Source: Ectocarpus siliculosus (Eukaryota > Sar > Phaeophyceae > Ectocarpales > Ectocarpaceae). Taken from it: DNA of 64,000 bases. Under the pieces are notes generated by a model. That model ran no database searches and had not been told where the DNA came from. It worked only from the letters and a program-made list of their open reading frames with translations. The stretch lies in assembly GCA_000310025.1 (NCBI GenBank), contig FN649757.1, positions 321,005-385,004 on the forward strand. The letters are read 5' to 3'. Positions 43,907 through 54,700 of this stretch are shown piece after piece. A program made the translations under genes and the position numbers. The first letter of the stretch is position 1; each line of letters begins with the position of its first letter.

Positions 43907-45324
43907 CAACCAGTAGAGAACGCCATCAATGCCAAGTGGGTTTTTAACTGTAAAGCAGACGAGTACGGATGGCCGACAAAATTCAAGGCAAGACTTGTAG
44001 CACGGGGGGACATGCAGAGGGCTTCGATTGATTTTGGAGAATTGTTTGCACCCACCGTATCAGTGTCTAGTGTGCGCTTGTTGGCAGCATTAGCATGTGA
44101 GCAGAATCTTGACTTGTGCCATTTCGATATTCAGCAGGCTTTTGTGCAGTCTGAGCTTGATGAGGATGTTTTCATGCGCTTACCGCAGGGTTGTGGTTTT
44201 CTGGCCTGATCGTGAAGCTGTGCAAGAGTCTGTATGGTTAGAAGCAGGCATCACGACATTGGCATGCGCACCTGACGAGGTGCTTGTTGCTTTTAGGTTT
44301 TCCGCAGTGTCTGGCGGATGCATGTGTTTTTCGATTGATGGAGGAGGGACGTGTGATCATGATCATCGTGGTCCACGTGGATGATATTTTGGCCGTAGGG
44401 CAGAAGGAGAGGTGTGACAAGTTTGGCAAGGATCTCAACGAGATGGTCCCCGTGAAGAACCTTGGAGAGTTGAGGTGGTACTCCGCGTGCTTTTACGAGA
44501 GAGACGTAGAGAGAGGGTTGCTGAAGCTTTCACAACAGAGGTTTGCCGAAGAGTTGGCTGCAGAGTATGGCGTTGAGTGGGGGCAGAGTGTGCCTCTGCC
44601 GGTTAGCGTTAAGCTCACCGACTTTGACGTGAATGAAGCGAGTGCTGACGTCCCGTTTGGCGAGTTGATAGGATCCCTGATGTGGTTGGCCACTCAAACA
44701 AGGCCGGACATCGCGAATGCAGTTCGAGCAGTAGCGCGGTATTGCGCGTCTCCCAAGATGGTGCACTGGAAGGCAGCACTCGGTATTTTAGGGTACGTAC
44801 GCAGGACGAGTTGGATGGGGATTACATTTGAGAGGGGCGTCGTGACAGGTGTGAGCATGCAGGTGTTTGTGGATGCCGACTATGCAAGCAAGGCGGCAGA
44901 CCGGAGGTCTGTATCAGGGGGGCTAGTGATGTGTGGGCGGGGGGGTGTGACTTGGTTTTCCCGAACGCAGAAATGCGTCACCCTTTCCACCACGGAAGCA
45001 GAGTATGTGGCAATTGCCGACGTCTTGAAGGAAGTGTTGTTCTTAAGGCAGGTGTGGTGTTTTATGTTGCCAGATGCGGGTATGCCGTGCATCCCGGTGT
45101 TCGAGGATAATCAGGGAGCGATTCAGATTGCGCACAACCCGATCACGAACTCCAACTCGAAGCACATCGATGTACGGCATCACTTTATCAGGGAGCTGGT
45201 AGAGAGGAAGGAGACTTCAATTACTCATGTGCCGACGCAATTCCAGCATGCAGACTTCTTGACGAAGGCTATTAGCAAGGAGTCTTTTGCGTTGCACCGT
45301 GACTTTGTGATGAACTTGCAGTGA
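43907..45324 (+). pseudogene. Copia reverse transcriptase and RNase H, interrupted
   Basis: RT starts directly after the TAG with NAKWVFNCKADEYG and FKARLVARG, then CHFDIQQAFVQSELDEDVF and MRLPQG. A frame change near 44,205 leads to IVKLCKSLYG, then TAG (44,239) where the family has YGLKQA, then KQASRHWHAHLTR. From 44,284 the frame is open to the stop at 45,322-45,324. It contains the catalytic VVHVDDILAVG (usual YVDD), GSLMWLATQTRPDIANAV, and the RNase H motifs FVDADYASKAADRRSVSG, STTEAEYVAIADV and NSNSKHIDVRHHFIRE. Confidence 0.9.
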
Positions 45325-45593
45325 AGGAAGGGTTTTGGGGTCGATTCGTATTCTGTAGTGGAGGGAGAAAGAGAAAGACGAGATTGGACAAGAGAAAGAG
45401 AGAGTCTGGTGAAGGTCGTAGGAGTTTTGGTTGTGTTGGTATATTTTCCTTGATTATTTTGGAGGAGTATTGGTTGTGTTGGGATTTTTCTTGATTGTCT
45501 TTGAGGAGTTTTTCTCGTTTTGGAGATGGTGGTAACGGTGAGGGTAATATTGATATTTTGCCGGCGCATGACGATGCATACGAGCAGGGGGGC

Positions 45594-45924
45594 TATTAGA
45601 TATACTCGTAGCATAGCATGGTGGGTGATATCTTACGTATTGATGTAGTGACGAGTGCGGAGGAACAGGAAGTTGCTTCATATTTTCCTTGGGAGTGTGA
45701 TGCAATGGTGGAGATTCATGGACATTCGTTAGGTACTTTGAGCGTGATGAGCGTGACCCGTGACTCCATGCCGTGACCGATTGACGAGCTGAAGCACGCC
45801 CCCGATGACCACTATACGTTTTACAACACGTTTTCCAATACGTCCCTACCCTACCACGGCCCGTCATGGCCCAGCTGCTCTACACTCCCAACACAAAGAA
45901 CTGAGCCACCCGAATTATCGATCA
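45594..45924 (+). repeat. Right LTR of the Copia element
   Basis: 331 bp, 330 identical to the left LTR. It is followed by the second TATGT (45,925-45,929). Confidence 0.95.
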
Positions 45925-46076
45925 TATGTGACGGAGTCGCTCAAAACTTCATTATCCGGAAAAACGCTTGTACGGACATTTTGGGTAACCTCACGCACAG
46001 ATCGCAGCCGTTATTTTCCCGAAAACATAATTCGAACGGAGCGAAGCTTTTTTCATGAGAAGGATTGGATGTCTCA

Positions 46077-46115
46077 CGGAGCGGTTGCAATACGGACGGG
46101 GTTGCAACCGCTCCG
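46077..46115. repeat. Perfect 14-bp inverted repeat
   Basis: CGGAGCGGTTGCAA (46,077-46,090) pairs with TTGCAACCGCTCCG (46,102-46,115) across an 11-base loop. It lies inside dispersed repeat copy B; copy A has only a remnant (GGTTGCAACCGCACCG near 1,160). Confidence 0.6.
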
Positions 46116-46747
46116 CCCCGCCGAGAAAAAACGTTCCGTGAACACACCTTGTCAAGTTTACAGCAGTGAGATCGTTTAGAGGAACGATGCAGAGGAATCG
46201 CCCCCCACTGGGCAGTGACGCCACCCGTCATGAATACCTGGTATGAATCTCGATCGGTGTTTCGCGTACATTTAACACACCTGATATTCTCATTCTCATA
46301 TACGGCGAACTTAACCCCTGTGGGTCTAGCTCTTGTTTCTTTTTCGGCAAAAAAAAAAAAAGGAGGAAAGAGTGCGGGGAGATAGACAGAAGTACAGCAG
46401 AAAGAGACGAGTGATTCTGTAGACGCAACAGCTATCTCCACCCATAGGCCATGAGGGCTGCCCGCGACAGGACGATGGGCACAGACAGGGTCATAGAAGG
46501 GTCGATGCGTGGTCGCGGTGCGGCCGCTAGGGCAGGTAAGGCTTGTAGACCTCGACAAGATCAGTCGTCAAGCCACTCAAACTACTCTATTTTCAGTATA
46601 TTCGAATGATCAGTGAAAACTATCAGTGAGAGGGCTTGTAGACCCATGTAGCTGGTTCTTGCTTCTGTACTTCTCTGTCCCCTCCCCGATGTGAGCCCTG
46701 CCGGCTCACTACAGCTCCTGTGATTTTCCCACAATTCCCGCTCGAGT

Positions 46748-47050
46748 GGTGTTTACACATTGATAGTAGATCTTTAGGACTAACGCGTTCTGATTGGTCG
46801 GGCGTTGTTCGGCGTTGGTTCTGGCGGCCGATTCCTCTCCAGCGCCCTCTCCCCGTTCCGCATTCCGAGCACGCGGCGTAGCCGCGTGCCGCCCAGTTCG
46901 CGGCCGCTAGGCTGTGCTTTGGCCGTGGGTGAGGGATAGGGTTACGGTAGATGTGGGGTGAGCAACCTAGCCTTGCTCGCGTGAAGAACGTAGCCTTGCT
47001 ACGTTCATCATCGGTTAGTCCTAAAGAGTTACAAATATCAACGTGTAACC
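46748..47050. mobile_element. 303-bp MITE-like element
   Basis: The left arm at 46,748-46,785 contains TTTACACATTGATA and CTTTAGGACTAAC. The right arm (47,006-47,050) is its reverse complement, with GTTAGTCCTAAAG and TATCAACGTGTAA. The arms are about 40 bp and imperfect. The interior is G+C-rich and non-coding, with small hairpins (CACGCGGCGTAGCCGCGTG; CGTAGCCTTGCTACG). No target duplication was recognised. Confidence 0.55.
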
Positions 47051-48090
47051 AAGGCTCCAATTCTCACAAGCACGCAAGCACACCAGCACACACCTACGTT
47101 TGCATCAGTGGCTCTCTAGGTTCGGGCGAGGGTATGTGTTGGGCTACGATGATAGTGTATGTTATAGTATGTTGGACTGGTCTACATATACTGCTGCTGC
47201 TGGGTAGTACAGCTGCTGACATGATGACTGCTGGATCTTGGGAGTGTACGATTTTTTAATTGGAGGATATGCAGCATACCATGATATCCTGGCCTGGTTG
47301 GGCTTGAATTGCTCCTTTTGCTGTCCCCCTGTCTTTGCGTTGCTTGCTAGATTCGGGCGAAGGCATGTATGTATGTAGAGTTAGTGATGTGTGTCTCTGT
47401 GAAAGGATATGGGGAGAGATTCATGGTGGCATCCTCATTTAGAGCAGCGTGCATTGTACACGAGCCCCCTACAAACAGCACTGAAACGTCTTTCCAGGAC
47501 TGAGCGTGATTTTTTTTTTTTCGAATATTGGCCATTCCAGGGATCTTGATATACCCGCTGGCACTAAGGTCTTTTCATTGGTCATTGGGTACACGGTCGA
47601 TGCGAAAAATACAGACACACCTATACCTATTGACATGCCAACACCTGGCGTGGAGGGATACAGGACGGCAACTCCATGGCATGCCACAACACCAGCATGT
47701 ACAAATGATCAATCAATGATCTGTCAGGACGCCTGTAGACCCAAAATGGAAACGAATCTCTGCAGTCCACCGCGAACAACCCGAGAGGTCCGCCGCTTGC
47801 CGACTGCCAGGTTGCTCTTGTGACGTACTGCAATGACGTGGCCGCACCAAATGGGGAGCTATCGCTCCCGAGAAGCACACACCAACGCGTACATGGCCTC
47901 TGTGCGGTACTGGCACGATGTCTATGCATGTGACACTTTGAATTGACCCTCGTCCGACGGACGGAAAGCCACCAATTCGTCTGTGCATTTGAGGTTCGAC
48001 AATCCACAGGAGATTGCCCCACAGACCAACACATCCCACACACCTTTTTATTTTCGGCGCCAGTGACGTGCAACAACGATGCTCAGTCAC
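47051..48090. other. Intergenic, no gene recognised
   Basis: CTG microsatellite at about 47,205-47,220 and a T-run at 47,511-47,522. A minus-strand frame at 48,090-47,627 has no known domain. Confidence 0.45.
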
Positions 48091-48180
48091 CCCCTGGTGA
48101 ACAACAAACGTAGGTGGAAAACAAACTTTTTTCTCGTTCCTCGCTCATCCTGTACGAAACCCTGCTAATGGCTGTTTTCT
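48090..48180 (+). repeat. Dispersed repeat, homologous to the left flank of the DIRS-like element
   Basis: About 80 bp (GTGGAAAACAAACTTT...CGTTCCTCGCTCATCCTGTA...GAAACCCTGCTA) match 3,845-3,922. In one place the DIRS-like element follows, in the other the palindrome island. Confidence 0.6.
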
Positions 48181-48184
48181 AAAC

Positions 48185-48515
48185 CCGCCATGCAACGCCA
48201 TGGGCACTTCATGGGCTGCCCATGAACCGGCCATGGGGGTCCCATGAAGTGCCCACGAATAGCCCACCGTGGGCACTTCAACCTAGAACCTGCCACCGCA
48301 TATCAACCTAGAACTTAGCCATCGGCACATCAACCTACGGTAGAACGGAGCCACCCAGCGCCAACATATGTAGCACGTATCGTGTGGGCTTAGGGTTAGG
48401 GTTAGGGCACATGGGTTGCCCGTGGGCAGCCCATCTGGGTGCCCCATGGGCAGCGCACAACGTGGTGCCCATCGGTGATTTGGCAAAGCTGCAGAAAGTT
48501 GTGGGATATCCGGTA
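48185..48515. repeat. CATG-core palindrome island 4 with interstitial TTAGGG (copy 2)
   Basis: CCCATGGG, GCCATGGGC and related palindromes flank the same central block as at 30.8 kb, with TAGGGTTAGGGTTAGGG at 48,391-48,407. This copy is shorter between the TTAGGG run and the right-hand palindromes. Confidence 0.7.
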
Positions 48516-48684
48516 CACGTAGCTGGTGCTGGTATCACTGATATAAATCATCAGTGACTCGAAATAAGTCCAGTACCCAGCCGGGTTTCCCCCCACTCAC
48601 TGACAAGACTCCACCACATCCCGTTCGAACGTGGGTATATCTCGAATGGGTAGCCTTTCTGTGTGTGTATATTTTTCCGAAGTA

Positions 48685-49105
48685 GGCGAGGGCGGCGTTG
48701 TGGATGAACGGATGAACAACAAGCGCAGCAAAAAAGTGGGCGATTGCTCCAGCCGGTTGATTTGTGCGTGCTGGTGTCGGGGTTTGAAAAAATGATGTTT
48801 GTTGTGCTAGGTGGAGGGCACATATCAAAATGCTTTCTACGCACCTCAGAGGTTCGCTGTGCCGTGTCCTGCGAATTGGTCGCACGTCGGGAGGACCAGA
48901 AGCAGCGTGTCGCTCCAGCCGTAGAGAAGTTCCTCCTTTCCGGCACCTTTTTGAATAGCCGGTGGAGCAAGGGAGTGAGACGGGACCTGCGCTCCTACCG
49001 TAGTAACCGAAAAGAGCAGTAGACTGCTGTGTACGTACAAAGTTGTAGGTGCCTCTTGAAGGAAGAAATCCGAGAACCGCTGCGAACCTGGAGGTTCTCT
49101 GCTGT
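48685..49105 (+). repeat. Dispersed repeat, copy 2 of a pair
   Basis: Homologous to 13,100-13,430 (see that entry), with extra sequence between GGTTCGCTGTGCC and the GAACCTG block. No protein recognised. Confidence 0.5.
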
Positions 49106-49737
49106 AGAGAGGTAGAGAGTAGAGAGTGACACGTAGAGATAGCAAGCGGCAGCGGGGCGTTGTGTATGTATGTTCGCAAATAATCGTAAAAATGCGGACG
49201 GATGCAGGATGCCGCCCAGCCAGGATGCCGTCCCGCCCCACTCGGTCGTTAACCTTTTTAGGTTCACCATGCTCTCTCTCTCCCTTCCTCCTTCCTCCCT
49301 CCCAACCTCGGCTTGCTCGTTTCAAGACACAAGACACAAACTCTGGAGTAACGGCCAGATATACGTAGCACTTGTATTGTGCGAAGGAGGAGTAGCCACA
49401 CAAAGTTCGACCATACGTATGTAGGGAAATTCGCGAGCAAATCACAGGTACAGTAGTACTTTCACTGACACGGTGGGGATGCAATGCTGCTTGATCCGAG
49501 GCTGAGGAGCTGTTGACAAGAAGTGGATATCGTCTGCCCAAACTCGGAAATCACTGATTCACTTGAGTTTGTATAGATTATTTAAATTCTACACAGTCTT
49601 CTACATACACAGTCCCGTTCACAGTCTCGTTTCCGACCCCAAAATATAACAGGTTCGTTCGTGAACGCGGTGCATTGATTTGCGGTTCGTAGAACCTGCT
49701 GCACGGTAAAGCGCAATGTACGTACAATGTGTACAAC

Positions 49738-50375
49738 GCACACGCGCCCCAGAGTTCTAAGTACTTTCGAACGAATAATTTCCGACCGGCATAACATGTG
49801 AAATTAAGTAAGTAAGACTAAGTGTGGTCCTTCGTGCAATGTACGCACACACCCCGCAGTTCCAACTGCTGTTTTGAACGAATAACTTCCGAGCGGCAGA
49901 ACTTCTCGAACTTTTAATGTTAAAGTGTGATATTCCCCACGAGCTGCAACGCGCAATGTGCCGGCCTCGGGCAGGTAGTCTAGACGTGGCGGGGCGGGTA
50001 CCGTGACGTAGCGGTGGCGGCTGGTCCGACATTATCGAAATCATGGAACAACAGCGCCGTCGGATGGGCTGCCCTTCCCCCGCTCGGCCCACCCCCTCCC
50101 ATTCAGTCACGCAGCATCCTCTCCCCAAATAAAGCACACTCTGCTGCTTCGCCTCTATCTCTTCAAGACACGACGATTGTCTTCGTTATTCCCGAACACG
50201 GTCGTCCTCTTCGACAAGTCGGCCTCCTGCTTCCGACCCTCTCGTGCATCGTCCGCGGTTCATTGTATACCCCCATCGCGACGTTTGCACAATGCACACA
50301 CACGCCCCCGAGTTGAAGTGTTACAGAACGAATAATTTGCGGGCGGTAGAACTTGTCAAATTTTAAAGTTGGAAG
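49738..50375. repeat. Degenerate repeats with GAACGAATAA(T/C)TT core
   Basis: Three diverged units at about 49,738-49,810, 49,846-49,925 and 50,285-50,375 share CACACxCxCCCC, GAACGAATAATTTCCG or GAACGAATAACTTCCG, GCGG(C/T)AGAACTT and TTTTAA(A/T)GTT. A partial unit (CACACACACGCCCCAGAG) begins at about 50,404. No ORF of note. Confidence 0.55.
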
Positions 50376-50399
50376 TGCGTTCCCTTTCGTGCACGGGAC

Positions 50400-51710
50400 A
50401 AGCACACACACGCCCCAGAGGAAGGGAAGTAAGTGTACACCGTGCGGCCGACGTCCGGAACGTATGAGCAACACCGCCGACACACCATGGAGCATGGAGA
50501 GCGTTCGACGAGCGGCTGGCAAGCACACGCCTCAATACAAGACGCCGTTGAAAGCACACTTAGACTGAAGAACCCTATAGTTTTTTTATTGTCTTGCTAT
50601 GCATTCGAAATGTACAGTAGACTTTCAAACGAAAGAGGGCAGTGTCGCAAGTTGGGGTAGCCACAGGGACAAAAAGAGACACCGAACATTCCACAATCTC
50701 ATCCATCTCGTCTGGTGTGTGCACTGTGCACGCAGTTGTTTAGGTTCGTAGAGTCTGCCTTCATCGAGATACCAGGGGCCGTCTGCGAAATTCCCCAACA
50801 AATAGCAGCAGCACTCAGCCTGTGCGCTTTCGGCATCCAGGAGTGTTCCAAGGAACGTTGGTACCGTCACAATCACGGATCTCTTCCAAATCATTGCTGA
50901 GCTGACGATCGAGCTAACGAGCGAGTGTGTTCGATTGTTCAATCGTGTACTGTAGACTGCTCACCGCCTGGGGAGGTCTCGGCAGGATTGATATGGTTGA
51001 GTGTGGCTGGTAAGTTGTGCACCGGCCGCATCTGTCTTCCACGATGTGGTTGTTTGGGTGTTCTGTGTCCCGCTGTGACAATAGCTACAGTAGAGACGTA
51101 GGTGAGTATATACTGACACAGGGTACTTCGCGCATGATGCGGAAAGACTTCAAATTTGATCGGGGGAGAAAGAACCGGAAGAAGGGTGCTTCGTTGTCGT
51201 CTGGCCGAGGATATTTACTGGCAACGGTCGCATCGTTGCACCGAACCGTTTCGCAGAAAATCACGTTTCGGGAATTAGTGACGGATCAAAGAGAGCAGCA
51301 TGTACATGTAGTCTAGTACTTTCGTTGTAGCGAGCGGTATTTGAACTCCCCTTCTGGTGGCACTGCGTACGCCTGCCCATTTCTGCTGAGCGCAGCGGGC
51401 CCGTTGTTTAAGAGTGTCTTTCCCCGCTGAACGCGGCGAATCGGCTCGTTGTTCGTTGCTCTTCTCCGCCACAAAACACGACACTTTTCAACCTGCGCCG
51501 AACGGTTCTGTGGCATTCACCACCTTGAAAATTCACCGTGAAAATCCGCTGAACCTTCCTTATATTAGGCGAGTCGAGGTCGAGTGAGGAGCCCAAAACG
51601 AGAGGTAAATAGAGATCCCCACCACAATCCACAAACAACGGCATCTGCCTTGAACCGATCTCGGTTTCAACCAAGTATCTCGATTCACAGAACCACCAGC
51701 TTCTCTCTAC
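50400..51710. other. Upstream region of the protease gene
   Basis: No gene was recognised. A 99-codon plus frame at 51,017-51,316 is Lys/Arg-rich (RKDFKFDRGRKNRKKG) but lacks a domain. The promoter of the protease gene should lie here, but no clear TATA box or initiator was found close to 51,711. Confidence 0.4.
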
Positions 51711-54700
51711 ATGGGATTGCGTGCTGATCATGTTGCGGCAATTCTGCTGGTCGCATCTCCGTCAGCTGTTATTGGGGTAGATCTCGGCAAGATACAGACA
51801 ATCACGGCATCCTCCGCCTTCGACGATTTCGCACGGAGCCAGTCGGCATACTCAGCGGCGTCAAAGTGGCACACCAAACGTCTTGCGCATGCACCTGAGG
51901 GCTCCAGGGCGCCGTACATCGCCTGTGCCGACTACAAGCAGGGTCGCCACGCCATGACTTCCTTAGAAACTGCTTTCACCGAATCCGCCGTACACCGCGT
52001 CTCAAACACCGAGACTGACGGATCCTGCTTCATCGTGACAGCCTTGCCATCGTCTGCCACCGCCATGATCAGTGCTCCTGAGGACTTCGCTCTACTCAGC
52101 GCGGCCCCGTTTCTGCCCTCCCTGAAGCTTGCCACCAGGCTGCTTGACCACGGCCCCGACACATCACCGCACGTGGGCGCTGCCGATGACTTCAACCTCT
52201 CGGACCTCTCGGCACCCCTGCGATCGACCTACGGCGAAGGTATGACCCTCGACCATGGCTTGAGCGTGAGACTCTCTCCGGGTGTTCTCACTGCTGGTGG
52301 TGGTGAATCCTTCGCTGAGGCCTTTCTTCGCGACTGGCTTGCCGACCTCACGTCTGAAACCTTGAACATGAGGCGGGCGAGCTTCTGGTCTGACTCCGAT
52401 GCAGACCGGAGCCAGTACGATGTAACGCGTGTCCGAGAGTGGAGCAGGGCAGCGGCTGTGGTGGACAGCTTGGCATCGAAGCGCGCTCAGACATTCGGAG
52501 AGATCTGCGGGTTCGGGAAGCTGAGCCTGCGTCATGTTGCGGACGACCTCCTGCTTGTGGAAGGTAAATACGATTGTGATGGGCGGGCTGTTGGGGGCAT
52601 GTTGATGCGGAGAAGACATTTTCGGCTCTGTTGTATGCAAAGACGGTGTTGCTGCATAATTTCAGATGTTTCCGTAAAGCGGTGTTCATGTTCGCGTTGG
52701 TTGTGGGGAACCTACCGTAAATCGGCCCCAACAAGAGTGAAATCACTCTGGTGTGGCCCTTCCCGTACGTGAAGCGACCTTTTGTGGTAGTTTTACTCTA
52801 GGTCGGAGACGATGCACACAAGGGTCATTTCCCTCTTCTACTCTTCTTCACACTCGTTTCAATTTCCCCCCCTCTCGTGTGCTTTTTTGGCGGGTACTTC
52901 CTGGTTCTGGTTTGAAATGCCCGCTGTCTGATGCCAACGATACGTTATCTGTTCAAGTATACTCTACAAGGAAACAAGCCAAGCCGGTTCACTAGCGGTC
53001 GCGCGAGCTTTCTGAAAGCCCCAGAATGTTACCTCATTTTTCCCGACAAACAGGTATGAACCACCTTCTGCCGGGCAAGAAGGCCCCTTCAGAGGCCAGA
53101 ACGGCGTGCTACATGGGGCTGCTTTCACAGCTGGCGGCCAAGCCTGAGGTTCTTCGCGTCTCCCCCCTTCAATCGGCCAGTCTCTACAACGCTGTGGCCA
53201 ATGCGTTGGTGCAGAGCGCTACCACGACCGAGACGCCGCTCCTCGATGCTGGATTGGACGGCACTGGCGAAGTCATCCAGGTAAGGCGTGGTGGGGCTAA
53301 CTGAACTTTCCGAAAAATGTCTACTGCATGCGTAGGTTTGTCTCCATTGGTTTCCAACGATGATGTGTAGTGATAGTGGAACTGTTTCGCTCAGGTACCA
53401 CGGGGCATAGGTGTTCCAGCACGCTTATGTCTCGAACGCCGAGTTGTCCTGCTACCTCGGTGGGACTAGGCGAGACTAGACCATTGTAAAGGCGAGTAGA
53501 TGTCAGCGATGAAACTACATATTCACCCAAAGAATTGTTACTAAGAACAACATTCTGTCGCCAAACAGCCCCCTTTCTGTTGCACGTGCTGTATTTTTCA
53601 TGCTGCCTATACTGTAGGTGGTCGACACTGGATTGGATGAAACATCGTGTTTCTTCGCGGACGATGACGGACTCCAAGTTGAGCACGGCTTCTTGTTCGG
53701 CGGAGTTCGAGTGGAAGGCGATGGCAACGTGTCGACGGTGCTGGGTAACTACTCTTTCCCGTTCGACATGTCGCGCCGTAAGGTGGGAGAGAGTGAAACA
53801 TAAAGAGATGGTGGTGGTAGTGGTGCCCGGAACGTGGTACCTGGGCTGGCAGTAACACGCGTGCTTTTGTGCAGCTCCGCTGACCTTTGGTTTGTATTGG
53901 TGTCTTTCGCGGATACCCTGCAGAGGTTTTAGGGTAAGCACCGTGTAATGGCTGTAGAGATCGATGTTTTATACCCCCCCCCTCGTACGCAGTCGATGTC
54001 TGTAGAGCAACCTCGCTCCGTCCCGTGTAGACCATCCCATTGCCGTCGCCATAAATATCAATAGGACGTACTCTGTGGGAATGCTGGGCACAGTACACCG
54101 TAAGGATGCCAGAGAACTCAGAGGGATGCACTCGATTATTACGTGATTTCATTCTTGCCTCTTTAGCGCGCGGGGGTGCGATATGGCCGGTACAGTACAC
54201 GCGATATCACCGATCCCCGTGTGATAATTGAATTATCCCCATTTGGCCCTGAAACTTTTATCACACGGGGGGGGGGGGGGGTTGTGTACTCTTCATTTAT
54301 TTTGCATGTCGTAGCGGTTAGACCTTTAACCACGCGTCCTCGAGGGGACGGAGCATTGTTCCCACAGGACCGATCACCGATGGCCAATCGTCCCTTCCTA
54401 CTTTGCCAAAGGTGGCTCAAAAATGTCTTCCCTAGGCTATCTATCCTATCAATATCACTTCTCGCTTTTTCAACCCACTTCCTATGCCCCAGTACAGCTA
54501 ACGTCTTCTCCAGGCTATCCCATGCCTCAATCATCTCCCTTTGCCTTCCTTCTATTTTTCCATGTTCAATCATGTGCAGTTCCCTCTCCGTCTTGTACAA
54601 CGAACACTCCGCAACTACATGAACCCGGTCTTCGGACTCGGAGCCGCAATCACATTTGAACTTGTCGTCTTCATCGTCTACCTCCCGCAATCTTGGTTTA

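Larger units (their letters stand above)
38838..45924 (+). mobile_element. Ty1/Copia LTR retrotransposon, recent but broken
   Basis: This 7,087-bp element has 331-bp LTRs that differ at one position and a 5-bp target duplication. The internal order is Gag - protease - integrase - RT - RNase H, which defines the Copia superfamily. The coding region has four in-frame TAG codons (42,208; 42,643; 43,904; 44,239) and two frame changes (about 42,855 and about 44,205), so it cannot make a full polyprotein as written. A purine tract (about 45,582-45,592) precedes the right LTR. The sequence after the left LTR (CGCTGCTAGCTTATGACACG) should hold the primer-binding site, but no standard tRNA complement was recognised. 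Confidence 0.95.
37735..46345. repeat. Dispersed repeat, copy B, split by the Copia element
   Basis: The left part (about 37,735-38,837) aligns with 1-970 and the right part (45,925-46,345) aligns with about 970-1,400. The split falls exactly at the Copia insertion. Joining the two sides across the TATGT duplication restores the order seen in copy A (CAGTGGAAT...CTCAAAA...ACGCTTGTACGGACATTT). Copy B therefore predates the Copia insertion. Confidence 0.8.

Noticed and set aside
51325-51420. Minus-strand AGTTCAAATACC resembling a tRNA T arm
   Set aside because: No seven-base-pair acceptor stem at the required distance.
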